A stretch of 64,000 bases of DNA from assembly GCA_947073515.1 (NCBI GenBank), contig CAMTMC010000006.1:1-64000 (forward strand), read 5' to 3'. This DNA comes from an uncultured bacterium. GTDB lineage: Bacteria > Bacillota > Clostridia > Oscillospirales > Oscillospiraceae. The position numbers and the translations under genes were made by a program. This document shows, piece after piece, positions 34,191 through 43,754 of the stretch (positions are counted from its first letter, which is position 1; the number at the start of each line of letters is the position of its first letter). The notes below the pieces were generated by a model, which did not search any database, was not told where the DNA came from, and saw only the letters and a list, made by a program, of their open reading frames with translations.

Positions 34191-35288
34191 GTGGAGAGGT
34201 ATCGAGTAGGGATTATCGGCGCTACCGGCATGGTAGGCCAGCGTTTTGTCACCCTGATGGCGGGCCACCCCTGGTTCCAGCTGGCCGCCCTGGCCGCCAG
34301 CTCCCGCTCCGCGGGGCAGCGGTATGAGCAGGCCGTGGCCGGCCGCTGGGCCATGCGGGACCCGGTCCCCCGGGAGGCCGGAGGCCTGGTGGTGCTGGAC
34401 GCCCAGGCCGATGTGGAGAAGATCGCCTCTCTGGCGGATTTTGTCTTCTGCGCCGTAGATATGAAGAAAGAGGACATCCGGGCTCTGGAAGATCGGTACG
34501 CCCGGGCTGAGTGCCCGGTGGTGTCCAACAACTCCGCCCACCGGTGGACCCCGGACGTGCCCATGGTGGTGCCCGAGCTCAACCCGGAGCATCTGGAGGT
34601 CATCCCCGCACAGCGTAAGCGGCTGGGCACCCGGCGGGGGTTTATCGCCGTCAAGTCCAACTGCTCCATCCAGAGCTACGCCCCTCTGCTCACGCCGCTG
34701 ATGAAGGCCGGCTACCCGATGGAGCGGGCCCTGGTGTGTACCTATCAGGCTATCTCCGGAGCGGGCAAGACCTTTGAGCGCTGGCCTGAGATGGTGGATA
34801 ACCTGATCCCCTACATCGGCGGCGAGGAGGAAAAGAGCGAGCGTGAGCCCCTGAAGGTCTGGGGCCGGGTGGAGGGAGACCGTGTTGTCCCCGCCGGTGG
34901 CCCGGTGATCACTGCCCAGTGTTTCCGGGTGGCGGTGGCCGACGGCCACACCGCCGCCGTCTTTGTGAAGTTCGCCGGCGGGAAAAAGCCCGGCGTGGAG
35001 GAGATCAAGGACATCTGGGCCTCCTTCCGGGGCGTGCCCCAGGAGTTGGAGCTCCCCTCCGCCCCCAAGCGGTTTATCCACTACTTTGAGGAGAACGACC
35101 GGCCCCAGGTCAGGCTGGACCGGGATCTGGAGGGCGGTATGGCCATCTCCGCCGGCCGGCTGCGGCCGGACTCCCAGTATGACTACAAGTTCGTAGGCCT
35201 CAGCCACAATACCCTCCGGGGCGCCGCCGGCGGAGCGGTTCTGCTGGCTGAGCTGCTGTGCGCCCAGGGGTACATCAGCCCCAAATGA
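34191..35288 (+). CDS. asd: Aspartate-semialdehyde dehydrogenase (archaeal/fungal type)
   Basis: 365 residues. The NADP-binding start is RVGIIGATGMVGQRF. The active-site Cys is in VKSNCSIQSYAPLL and the GAGKTF motif follows, with the His region later (DGHTAAVFV). It makes aspartate semialdehyde for lysine, threonine and methionine. GTG at 34191 is favoured since GGAGG lies nine bases upstream; ATG at 34176 lacks a ribosome site. First of asd-dapA-dapB, a compact diaminopimelate set. Confidence 0.92.
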   Translation: MERYRVGIIGATGMVGQRFVTLMAGHPWFQLAALAASSRSAGQRYEQAVAGRWAMRDPVPREAGGLVVLDAQADVEKIASLADFVFCAVDMKKEDIRALEDRYARAECPVVSNNSAHRWTPDVPMVVPELNPEHLEVIPAQRKRLGTRRGFIAVKSNCSIQSYAPLLTPLMKAGYPMERALVCTYQAISGAGKTFERWPEMVDNLIPYIGGEEEKSEREPLKVWGRVEGDRVVPAGGPVITAQCFRVAVADGHTAAVFVKFAGGKKPGVEEIKDIWASFRGVPQELELPSAPKRFIHYFEENDRPQVRLDRDLEGGMAISAGRLRPDSQYDYKFVGLSHNTLRGAAGGAVLLAELLCAQGYISPK

Positions 35289-35302
35289 TTTTACCGGAGA
35301 CA

Positions 35303-35338
35303 ATCAGCCCATCCAAGGGGGTGGGCTGATTTTTTTAT
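35303..35338 (+). terminator. Terminator between asd and dapA
   Basis: 10-bp arms AATCAGCCCA / TGGGCTGATT with a 10-base loop, followed by TTTTT. It partly separates asd from dapA-dapB expression. Confidence 0.75.
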
Positions 35339-35430
35339 GGATCCCGGCGCCTGGGTGGCCCTCTCCTCCTGGAGACGGGGCCGCTGGGCGGAAGGAATTG
35401 GCTTGATCTCTATGAAAGGGTGACGAAACT

Positions 35431-36327
35431 ATGAAAACTCCTGTCTTTACCGGCGTCTGCCCCGCCCTGGTGACCCCCTTTGACCAGCACGGGGCTATCA
35501 ATTACCAGGCCTTTGGCCAGCTTATCGACGCCCAGATCCAGGCCGGCGTGGACGGAGTGTGTGTCTGTGGCACCACTGGCGAGTCCTCCACTCTGTCCAT
35601 CCGGGAGCACATCGCCGCAGTGGAGTTCTGCGTCAAGCGGGTCGGCCACCGGGTTGCCGTGATCGCGGGAGCCGGGAGCAACGACACCTCCTCCGCCCTC
35701 TATCTGTCCCAGCACGCCCAGGACGCGGGGGCGGACGCCCTCCTCCTGGTCACCCCCTACTACAACAAGGCCAGCCAGGCCGGGCTCATCCGCCACTACG
35801 AGCACATCGCCCAGCGGGTAGATCTGCCTATCATTCTCTACAATGTGCCTGGGCGCACGGGGATGTCCTGTACCGCCGAGACCTACAAAACCCTGTCAGA
35901 ACACCCCAATATCAACGGCGTGAAGGAGGCCAGCGGAAATTTCTCCCTTCTGGCCCATACCCGCCGCCTCTGCCCCCCGGATTTCACCATCTGGTCGGGC
36001 AACGACGACCAGGTCGTCCCTATGATGGCGCTGGGGGCCAAAGGCGTGATCTCCGTGGCCTGCAATATTATCCCGGAGGTCATGGTGGAGATGGCCCGGT
36101 TGTGCCTGGACAACGACTTTGCCGCCGCTGGAACGCTGCAAATCCAGTACATGGAACTCTTTGACGCTCTGTTCCGGGAGGTCAACCCCATCCCCATCAA
36201 AGCGGCCATGGAGCTGATGGGCCAGGAGGCCGGCACCCTCCGCCTGCCCCTGTGTCAGATGGCGGAGCCGGATTTGACCGCCCTGCGCTCCGCCCTGGAG
36301 CGGCTGGGCCTGCTGCCCCCATGCTGA
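35431..36327 (+). CDS. dapA: 4-hydroxy-tetrahydrodipicolinate synthase DapA
   Basis: 298 residues. Motifs are GTTGESSTL (Thr pair in the relay), YNVPGRTG with the active-site Tyr, and the Schiff-base Lys in INGVKEASGN. It condenses pyruvate and aspartate semialdehyde. ATG at 35431 follows AAAGGGTGACGAAACT. The stop overlaps dapB's start (ATGCTGA), so the two are coupled. In spores this pathway also supplies dipicolinate. Confidence 0.94.
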   Translation: MKTPVFTGVCPALVTPFDQHGAINYQAFGQLIDAQIQAGVDGVCVCGTTGESSTLSIREHIAAVEFCVKRVGHRVAVIAGAGSNDTSSALYLSQHAQDAGADALLLVTPYYNKASQAGLIRHYEHIAQRVDLPIILYNVPGRTGMSCTAETYKTLSEHPNINGVKEASGNFSLLAHTRRLCPPDFTIWSGNDDQVVPMMALGAKGVISVACNIIPEVMVEMARLCLDNDFAAAGTLQIQYMELFDALFREVNPIPIKAAMELMGQEAGTLRLPLCQMAEPDLTALRSALERLGLLPPC

Positions 36328-37109
36328 GACTGGTCATTTCGGGCTGCGGCGGGCACATGGGCCGGGCCCTGGAGCGGCTGTGCCGCCGTGATCCCCAGGT
36401 GGAGGTGGCGGCCGGGATTGATACGCTGGGGGGCGGCGGACAGGAATTCCCGGTGTACCCCTCCCCTGCCCAGCTCACCGGGGACGCCCGCTGTGTGGTG
36501 GACTTCTCCTCCCCCTCCGCCCTGGAGGGCCTGCTGGATCTGGCGCTGAACCGAGGGATTCCTCTGGTGCTGGCCACCACCGGCTATACCCCGGAGCAGG
36601 AGAGGCAAGTCCGGGCCGCCGCCCGGCGGGTGCCTATCTTCCGGTCAGCTAATATGTCCCTGGGGATCGGCGTGCTGCTGGAGCTGGTGAAACAGGCGGC
36701 CCGCTCCCTGGGGGATGGGTGGGACATCGAGGTGCTTGAGCGCCACCACCGGTGGAAGGTGGACGCCCCCTCGGGCACCGCCCTGATACTGGCCCACGGG
36801 GCCGCTTCCGCCAGGAACTATGAGGAAAATCACCTTTACAGCAGAAACAATCTCCGCCGGCCCCGGGACCAGGGAGAGATCGGCATCTCCTCCCTCCGGG
36901 GCGGTACCATCCCGGGGGAACATCTGGTCGTCTTCGCCGGGCAGGACGAGGTGATTGAGCTCAAGCACACCGCCCTCTCCCGGGACATCTACGCCCAGGG
37001 GGCGCTGGAGGCGGCGAAGTTTATCTCGTCCGTGGAAAGGCCGGGGCTGTACGACATGGGTGGGCTGGTATCATGGGAAAAACCGCCCCGCCAGGGCGAT
37101 ACCCGCTGA
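36321..37109 (+). CDS. dapB: 4-hydroxy-tetrahydrodipicolinate reductase DapB
   Basis: 262 residues. The NAD(P)-binding start is LVISGCGGHMGRAL. The catalytic region is EVLERHHRWKVDAPSGTALIL, with the His pair and Lys. GEIGISSLRGGTIPGEHLVVFAG follows. It reduces the DapA product toward diaminopimelate. ATG at 36321 overlaps the dapA stop; upstream codons in frame are inside dapA. A terminator hairpin overlaps its stop codon. Confidence 0.94.
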   Translation: MLRLVISGCGGHMGRALERLCRRDPQVEVAAGIDTLGGGGQEFPVYPSPAQLTGDARCVVDFSSPSALEGLLDLALNRGIPLVLATTGYTPEQERQVRAAARRVPIFRSANMSLGIGVLLELVKQAARSLGDGWDIEVLERHHRWKVDAPSGTALILAHGAASARNYEENHLYSRNNLRRPRDQGEIGISSLRGGTIPGEHLVVFAGQDEVIELKHTALSRDIYAQGALEAAKFISSVERPGLYDMGGLVSWEKPPRQGDTR

Positions 37110-37138
37110 AAAGCAGTTGCTTTTCAGCGGGTATTTCG
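37100..37138 (+). terminator. Terminator overlapping the dapB stop
   Basis: A 16-bp stem (37100-37115 / 37118-37133) with a 2-base loop, followed by TTTCGTT. It closes the asd-dapA-dapB block. Confidence 0.65.
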
Positions 37139-37194
37139 TTATAATAGTCCAACTGACGCAACCCCTGAAATACTCGAATTTTAGGAGGATAGAT

Positions 37195-37677
37195 ATGCTG
37201 AAGCTGAGAAAGATAGATCGAAGGAATGTATGGGATATTCTGAAGCTGCGTGTGTGGGAAAGCCAGAACAGCTTTGTGGCGGGCAACGATATCAGCATCA
37301 TCGAGGCCTATCTCGCCATCACAGAAAATGGGTATGCCCTCCCCTTTGGGATATATGAGGGCGACACCCCAGTCGGTTTTTTGATGATTGGCTTTGATAC
37401 AGACGCCTACTGGGATGACGCTCCGCCTGTCGCAAAGGGCAGCTATTGTCTCTGGCGGCTGATGATCGACCAAAACCACCAGAAAAAAGGGTACGGAAAA
37501 GGGGCCGTCCGGTTGGCTCTGGACTATATCAAAACATTTCCATGCGGCAAGGCGGAACGCTGCTGGCTGTCGTATGAGCCTGAAAATGAAGCCGCCCGCC
37601 AGCTATACCGCTCATTTGGATTTATGGAGACCGGAGAAAAGGACGGCGAGGAACTGATCGCCGTTCTGTCGCTGTAA
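37195..37677 (+). CDS. GNAT family N-acetyltransferase (spermidine acetyltransferase-like)
   Basis: 160 residues. GNAT features are YCLWRLMIDQNHQKKGYGKGAVRLALDYI (acetyl-CoA loop) and YEPENEAARQLYRSFGF. FGIYEGDTPVGFLMIGFD resembles BltD/PaiA-type polyamine acetyltransferases; substrate assignment is tentative. ATG at 37195 follows AGGAGGATAGAT. It is preceded by a terminator, so it has its own promoter. The composition is a little less GC-rich than its neighbours. Confidence 0.8.
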   Translation: MLKLRKIDRRNVWDILKLRVWESQNSFVAGNDISIIEAYLAITENGYALPFGIYEGDTPVGFLMIGFDTDAYWDDAPPVAKGSYCLWRLMIDQNHQKKGYGKGAVRLALDYIKTFPCGKAERCWLSYEPENEAARQLYRSFGFMETGEKDGEELIAVLSL

Positions 37678-37725
37678 GAATCAGTAGGCGGCACACCATA
37701 TTGAGGAGACAAGGAGAGATACACT

Positions 37726-38469
37726 GTGGGAGATCCGCTGATCCGTACCCGCCTGCTCATCGGGGACGATCCTCTGGAGCGGCTGAACAACGCCAAGGTA
37801 GCCGTCTTCGGTGTGGGGGGCGTGGGAGGCTACTGCGTTGAGGCCCTGGCCCGGGCAGGTGTAGGCACTTTACACCTCTACGACGACGACACCGTGTCAG
37901 AGAGCAATCTGAACCGGCAGATCGCCGCCCTCCACTCCACCATCGGCCAGCCCAAGGCGGAGGTGATGGCCCGGCGGGTGCTGGACATCAACCCGGGGTG
38001 CCGGGTGGACGCAGTCCGACTGTTTTATCTGCCCCAGAACGCCGGCACAGTGGATTTGTCCCAGTACGACTATGTGATCGACTGCATTGACACGGTAGCC
38101 GCCAAGCTGGAACTTGTGACAAGGTGTGTCACCTTACAGGTAAAAATCATCAGCGCCATGGGCACCGGCAACAAATTCGACCCCACCGCCTTTGTGGTGA
38201 CCGACCTGTCCAAGACCCAGGGCTGTCCCCTGGCCCGGACCATGCGGAAGGAGCTGCGGAAACGGGGCATCTACCACCTCAAAGTGGTCTACTCCACCGA
38301 GGCGCCCACCCCGCCCCTCCAGCCCATGGAGGCGGAGCTCCCCCAGGACAGCGGCACCCGCCCCGGCTCCACCGCCCGGCGGGACACCCCGGGCTCCATC
38401 TCCTTTGTCCCCGCCGCCGCCGGGCTGGTGCTGGCCTCGGCGGTGATCAGAGAATTGGGCGGGTTCTAA
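37726..38469 (+). CDS. tcdA: tRNA threonylcarbamoyladenosine dehydratase TcdA
   Basis: 247 residues, E1-like ThiF fold. The nucleotide motif is FGVGGVGGYCVEALARAGVG, with DDDTVSESNLNRQ and DCIDTVAAKLEL following. TcdA cyclises t6A37 in tRNA. GTG start at 37726 with AGGAGAG upstream. The C-terminal PAAAGLVLASAVIREL fits the family. Its TAA stop codon is the left flank of a MITE-like repeat. Confidence 0.9.
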   Translation: MGDPLIRTRLLIGDDPLERLNNAKVAVFGVGGVGGYCVEALARAGVGTLHLYDDDTVSESNLNRQIAALHSTIGQPKAEVMARRVLDINPGCRVDAVRLFYLPQNAGTVDLSQYDYVIDCIDTVAAKLELVTRCVTLQVKIISAMGTGNKFDPTAFVVTDLSKTQGCPLARTMRKELRKRGIYHLKVVYSTEAPTPPLQPMEAELPQDSGTRPGSTARRDTPGSISFVPAAAGLVLASAVIRELGGF

Positions 38470-38632
38470 GAGCCTATCCCAAAATAATCCGTACACATCC
38501 TGCTTGCATATTTTCCACCATACATCGTTGCTTTTTCTTGTCGGGCGACAGCCCGCCCGCAAAAAATCGCCTTGTCTGGTGGAAAATCTGACCGCGCGAT
38601 CCGTGTGCGTCTTATTTCGGGATAGGCTCTTA
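38467..38632 (+). repeat. MITE-like repeat, copy 2, in the tcdA stop codon
   Basis: Core of 160 bp (38470-38629) with long terminal inverted repeats, GAGCCTATCCC and GGGATAGGCTC, extending to about 18 bp with one mismatch. The left flank is TAA (the tcdA stop) and the right flank is TTA, both TNA. A second inner inverted repeat TTTTCCACCA / TGGTGGAAAA surrounds a core shared with copy 1 (TTTCTTG-CGGGCG-CAGCCCGCC-GC). No gene. Same orientation relative to the upstream gene as copies 1 and 3. Confidence 0.75.
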
Positions 38633-38678
38633 ATAAGCAAACGATCGGTCACCCCAAAAACAGGCCGAAAAAAGTTAT

Positions 38679-38714
38679 GCCCGCCGAAAAGATTTGCTTT
38701 GCTTTTCGGCGGGC
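38679..38714. repeat. 13-bp inverted repeat between repeat copy 2 and the ASCH-like gene
   Basis: Arms GCCCGCCGAAAAG (38679-38691) and CTTTTCGGCGGGC (38702-38714) with a 10-base loop. No T-run follows, so it may be a weak terminator for tcdA or a leader hairpin of the next gene. With repeat copy 2 it accounts for the ~320-base gap here. Confidence 0.45.
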
Positions 38715-38792
38715 GCTGTAGGATAATGAAGTGTGAAAATTGGATTTTTCCATAAATTTACACATAGAACAGCGGAACAGGGGGATATTCAA

Positions 38793-39259
38793 ATGGTGCA
38801 TCTGGTATACTGCGACAACGCTGGTAAAAAAGGTGAAAAAGTACTGGATAAGATTTTAGCCGGAACAAAGACCATGGTTGTGCGGGGGGGGCGGCGGGAA
38901 GAAAGATCCCCCACAGCAGGGTTTTTGAGGGGGAGCGCCTCTATTTCATGGAAAAAGGCAGCGCCTCCATCACGGCGACAGCGGTTGTAACGGGTGTTGA
39001 AAATTTTGTGAAGCTGTCTGAGGAGGAGATCACACAAACTCTCGAGGATCGCCAGCGCAAGTTGAACTTATCCGAAAAGCAAAAAGTCCGGTGGCATAAG
39101 AAGTGCCTGTGTCTGGTGGAATTTTCCAATGTTGAGGAGGTCACCCCCCTGGCCTTTGACCATCAGGGCAACATGGACGACTGGCTCATCATCGAAAAGA
39201 TCGAGGACGTGGTTGTGGGCACCAGCATCCCCTATAATTACGAGAACTCTAAATTTTAA
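38793..39259 (+). pseudogene. ASCH/PUA-like protein, frameshifted at a G8 tract
   Basis: The first part, MVHLVYCDNAGKKGEKVLDKILAG then TKTMVVRG, reads from ATG at 38793. After a run of eight G (38884-38891) the frame is lost and a stop follows at ~38990. In another frame the protein continues smoothly (AAGRKIPHSRVFEGERLYFMEKG, then ATAVVTGVENFVKL, to SIPYNYENSKF at 39259). One extra G, or two fewer, restores ~156 residues. The pattern resembles small ASCH-type RNA-binding-like domains; that is a tentative assignment. GGGGGATATTCAA precedes the ATG. Confidence 0.72.
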
Positions 39260-39262
39260 TCA

Positions 39263-39308
39263 AAGGGCAGGGCGGATCACAGTGATCCGCCCTGCCCTCT
39301 CCTTTTTG
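39263..39308. terminator. Bidirectional terminator between convergent genes
   Basis: A stem of about 17 bp centred at 39281, followed by CTCCTTTTTG on the plus side and TTTGATTAAAATTT on the minus side. It ends the ASCH-like gene and the tyrS operon. Confidence 0.75.
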
Positions 39309-39327
39309 ACGCAGGTTCATTGTCTTG

Positions 39328-40551
39328 TTACATGGCCGCCTTATGGAAGACCTTTTTGCCCTTGCGGATCATCAGTCCGTCACCGGCCAGCTGGTCCGCG
39401 GTGTAGGCGGTGTTGGGGTCGGACACCTTCTCATCGTTGACGGTAACTCCCCCCTGCTCCACCAGGCGGCGGGCCTCCTTCTTGGAGGGGGCCAGCTTAC
39501 ACTGGACCATCAGATCCAGGATGCCGATGGAACCACCGGTCAAATCCCCCTCATTCAGGGTGGTGGAGGGCACGTCGCTCATGTCGCCTCCCCCCATAAA
39601 CAGGGCCCTGGCGGCGTTCTGGGCCTTGTCGGCCTCCTCCGTGCCGTGAACCATATTGGTCAGCTCCCAGGCCAGGATCTCCTTGGCCTGGTTCAGCTGG
39701 CTGCCGGTCCACTGGTCCATCTCGTCGATCTGCTCCAGGGGCAGGAAGGTGAGCCAGCGCACGCACTTCATCACGTCCGCGTCCTCTATGTTCCGCCAGT
39801 ACTGGTAGAAGTCGTAGGGGCTGGTCTTGTTGGGGTCCAGCCACACGGCGTTGCCGGCGGTCTTGCCCATCTTGTTGCCCTGGGAGTCGGTGAGCAGGTT
39901 GATGGTCATGCAATGGGCGTCCTTGCCCAGCTTCCGGCGGATCAGCTCGGTGCCGCCCAGCATGTTGGACCACTGGTCGTTGCCTCCGAACTGCATATTA
40001 CAGCCGTGGGTCTGGAACAGGTGGTAGAAGTCGTAGGACTGCATAATCATGTAGTTGAACTCCAGGAAGCTGAGGCCCTTCTCCATCCGCTGTTTATAGC
40101 ACTCCGCCCGGAGCATATTGTTCACGGAGAAGCAGGCGCCCACCTCCCGCAGCAGCTCCACGTAGTTCAGGTTCAGCAGCCAGTCGGCGTTGTTGAGCAT
40201 CTTGGCCTTGCCCTCGCCAAACTCGATGAACCGCTCCATCTGCCGCTTGAAGCACTCGGCGTTGTGGTCGATATCCTCCCGGGTGAGCATTTTCCGCATG
40301 TCGGTGCGGCCGGAGGGGTCGCCGATGGTGGTGGTGCCGCCGCCGATCAGGGCGATGGGCTTGTTGCCCGCCTGCTGGAGACGTTTCATCAGGGTGAGGG
40401 TCACAAAATGTCCGGCGGTCAGGCTGTCGGCGGTGCAGTCATAGCCGATGTAGAAGGTGGCCTTGCCGGCGTTGATCATCTCCCGGATCTCGTCCTCGTT
40501 GGTCACCTGGGCGATGAGGCCCCGGGCCTTCAGTTCTTCATAACAGGTCAT
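39328..40551 (-). CDS. tyrS: Tyrosyl-tRNA synthetase TyrS
   Basis: 407 residues. The class I signature is TADSLTAGHFVTL (HIGH-equivalent, here AGHF). The KMSKS-equivalent is KMGKTAGNAVWLD. The C-terminal S4 domain is EARRLVEQGGVTVNDEKVSD. It resembles the TyrZ/TyrS-2 subgroup with KFGKT-like loops. ATG at 40551 is 29 bases past the EamA gene, in one operon under a T-box leader. Confidence 0.93.
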   Translation of the reverse strand: MTCYEELKARGLIAQVTNEDEIREMINAGKATFYIGYDCTADSLTAGHFVTLTLMKRLQQAGNKPIALIGGGTTTIGDPSGRTDMRKMLTREDIDHNAECFKRQMERFIEFGEGKAKMLNNADWLLNLNYVELLREVGACFSVNNMLRAECYKQRMEKGLSFLEFNYMIMQSYDFYHLFQTHGCNMQFGGNDQWSNMLGGTELIRRKLGKDAHCMTINLLTDSQGNKMGKTAGNAVWLDPNKTSPYDFYQYWRNIEDADVMKCVRWLTFLPLEQIDEMDQWTGSQLNQAKEILAWELTNMVHGTEEADKAQNAARALFMGGGDMSDVPSTTLNEGDLTGGSIGILDLMVQCKLAPSKKEARRLVEQGGVTVNDEKVSDPNTAYTADQLAGDGLMIRKGKKVFHKAAM

Positions 40552-40579
40552 ATGATTCGTTCCTTTCTTGGATAAAATT

Positions 40580-41422
40580 TTATTGTTTCACGGCCTCCCG
40601 GGCTTTCAGGACGTTGTAGCCCACCACCCCGCCGACCACGATCACAGAGCCGATCAGGGCCATGGTGCCCATCTTCTCCCCGTAGAAAACCGCCACCAGG
40701 ATGGGGTTCAGTACCGGCTCGATGCCGGAGATCAGGCTGGCTGGCACCGGCGGGGTGGTCCGCAGGCCGATACACAGCAGCACATAGGCCAGCCCCACCT
40801 GGAGGGCACCCAGCACCACCAGACTGAAGATGGCCACACCGGTGAACTCTGTCTCCTGAAAGAGGAAGGGCAGGCCGGTGACAGTGGATACCACCCCGCC
40901 GAAGAAGACAGAGGAGATGGCGTCCCCATCGGGGAGGTCATTCATGAGGAAGACCCCCGCGTAGCTGACGCCGGAGAGGAGGGCCAGCAGATTACCCAGA
41001 CCGCCCCCCATCTCCAGGCTGTCCAGAAAACAGAAAATAATGCCTCCAAAGACCACGGCGCAGGCGGCCAGATCCAGCTTGCTGGGTTTCTTCTTAAAAA
41101 TACCCACCATAAAGAGCATCACGAAGATGGGGGCGGTGAACTGGAGAACAATGGCGTTGGCCGCCGTAGTCAGCTTGTTGGAGACGGCGTACAAAATATT
41201 GGTGCCGCACACGGCCAGAGCCCCCAGGGCCACCCAGCGGTTAAATTTCAGCGGGTGCTTGGCGATCCGCAGATAGGCGGCGAAGACCACCAGGGCGATG
41301 GCTGTCCGGCCCCCGTTGATGGCCATGCCGCTCCAGGGGATCACCTTAATACACAGCCCCCCGATGCTGTAGAGGACCGCCGCCATAAAGACACACAGCG
41401 CCCCCCGTTTTTCTACTGTCAA
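40580..41422 (-). CDS. EamA/DMT-family transporter
   Basis: 280 residues with ten hydrophobic helices in two EamA repeats (CVFMAAVLYSIGGLCIKVIPWSG..., VVLGALQVGLAYVLLCIGLRTTPPVPASLISGIEPVLNPIL). Such carriers move amino acids and other metabolites. The T-box leader with a likely Tyr specifier and the downstream tyrS suggest tyrosine or aromatic amino acids; this is inferred from context. TTG start at 41422, with AGGAGGAGAGAGCA upstream. The longer upstream frame covers the leader RNA. Confidence 0.85.
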   Translation of the reverse strand: MTVEKRGALCVFMAAVLYSIGGLCIKVIPWSGMAINGGRTAIALVVFAAYLRIAKHPLKFNRWVALGALAVCGTNILYAVSNKLTTAANAIVLQFTAPIFVMLFMVGIFKKKPSKLDLAACAVVFGGIIFCFLDSLEMGGGLGNLLALLSGVSYAGVFLMNDLPDGDAISSVFFGGVVSTVTGLPFLFQETEFTGVAIFSLVVLGALQVGLAYVLLCIGLRTTPPVPASLISGIEPVLNPILVAVFYGEKMGTMALIGSVIVVGGVVGYNVLKAREAVKQ

Positions 41423-41451
41423 TGCTCTCTCCTCCTGTCTGGCACGGCACA

Positions 41452-41720
41452 TAAAAACGCCCTCTGTCCCGGCTGGGACAGAGGGCATAAATGATGCGGT
41501 ACCACCTCTGGCTTGCCCGCCCCTCACGGAGGGGGCCTCATGGAGTGCTGGACTCCGGCGGTGTAACGGGCGCAAACCGGCCTGTCCCCTACTGCGCGCG
41601 GCGGCGGTTCGGGCGGCTGCTCCGAGGGGTATTCCCCCAGCGTCCCTCTCCCCCATCTCACCGGCCTGGGGGCTCTCTGGGCAGGAAGCGGCTGGGCTAC
41701 TTGTCCTCATCACGGCAGTA
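41452..41720 (-). ncRNA. T-box leader (probably tRNA-Tyr) for the EamA-tyrS operon
   Basis: Read on the minus strand, stem I contains GATGAGGACAAGTAG, AGAGAGCC and GGTGAGA, the usual stem I pieces. GGGAATACCCC places TAC (41629-41631) where the specifier codon is expected. The T-box is AGAGGTGGTACCGC (41496-41509). The terminator stem is GCCCTCTGTCCC / GGGACAGAGGGC (41459-41470/41475-41486), with a T5 run. Uncharged tRNA pairing should block termination. The specifier reading is by eye; the T-box identity itself is clear. Confidence 0.88.
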
Positions 41721-41725
41721 TCCAA

Positions 41726-41754
41726 ACTGTAGCACAGATTTTCTCACTTGTCAA
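41726..41754 (-). promoter_or_regulatory. Sigma-A-type promoter for the T-box operon
   Basis: On the minus strand, TTGACA (41749-41754) and TACAGT (41726-41731) are separated by exactly 17 bases. Transcription should start near 41719, right before the T-box stem I. Confidence 0.75.
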
Positions 41755-41762
41755 CCAGGAAG

Positions 41763-42278
41763 TCAGCTGTTTTTCCGAAAAACCAGCTCCGCAAATTGCC
41801 CATACTGCTTGACGCCGTCCAAACGAAAGCGCTTTACCCCCTCGTTCTGGGTAAACAGCGGGATCCCCGCCCCCAACAGGACGGGGGCGACCTGGACAAC
41901 CAGACAGTCCACCATGTCCCGCTCCAGCAGCGGGGCTAAAATGGTGTTCCCGCCGATGATCCAGATGTTTTTGTCCGATCCCAGCCCCGCCACAAACTCC
42001 GCCACATCCCCGCTGACAGGGACAAACCCATCCAGCGGCAGGCTGGCGGCGTGGGTGAAAACATAGTTTTCTGTGGTGGGATAGATACTGGAGGCGTCCT
42101 CCAGCTGGGCCATCTCCTCAAAGGTCCGCCTGCCCATGATGGTGATGTCCATCTCCCGGTAGAAGCAGTCGTAATCCGTCTCCTCCGGGCTGCCCGTCTC
42201 ATGGAGCCAGGACAGCCCGTGGTTTTGATCGGCCAGATAGCCGTCCATGGAGACACAGCCATAGAAAAATACACTCAT
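41763..42278 (-). CDS. Dihydrofolate-reductase-family protein (RibD C-terminal-like)
   Basis: 171 residues starting MSVFFYGCVSMDGYLAD. The family features are ITIMGRRTFEEM, NIWIIGGNTILAPLL and the late VAPVLLGAGIPLF, as in YyaP/YwjB-type proteins. It binds NADPH in relatives; the substrate is unknown. ATG at 42278 lies four bases after the malic-enzyme stop with a poor ribosome site, so it may depend on coupling. The far upstream codons lie inside the malic enzyme gene. Confidence 0.78.
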   Translation of the reverse strand: MSVFFYGCVSMDGYLADQNHGLSWLHETGSPEETDYDCFYREMDITIMGRRTFEEMAQLEDASSIYPTTENYVFTHAASLPLDGFVPVSGDVAEFVAGLGSDKNIWIIGGNTILAPLLERDMVDCLVVQVAPVLLGAGIPLFTQNEGVKRFRLDGVKQYGQFAELVFRKNS

Positions 42279-42282
42279 TTGT

Positions 42283-43455
<1,173 letters not shown>

Positions 43456-43754
43456 GGTTTTGATTACCTCTCTTTATTCAATCTTTATTCAATTTCGCTT
43501 TGGGGCTTTGTGAACCCTATTATACTAGAGCTGTGCGAAAACGCAACCACTGGGGGGAAATTTTCCCCTGGGACACCTGGAAATTACCAGAATCAGCCTG
43601 TTGTTTCCCCCAAAAACCACAGCCGCACGGTTTACCGCTTTACCGCTCTAAAAAATAATGGTTGACTCAGGGGGAATTATCTGATAAAATATCCGGCAAC
43701 TTCATTTTTTTGGAAGTTACTGTGTGTAAAATTGGAGAAATAGGAGGTTATTTT
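43456..43754. promoter_or_regulatory. Intergenic region with the symporter promoter
   Basis: About 300 bases between divergent genes. On the plus strand TTGACT (43662-43667) and TAAAAT (43685-43690) are spaced 17 bases, a good sigma-A promoter 65 bases ahead of the symporter. On the minus strand I cannot pick a convincing promoter for the malic enzyme. Nothing else is seen. Confidence 0.6.
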
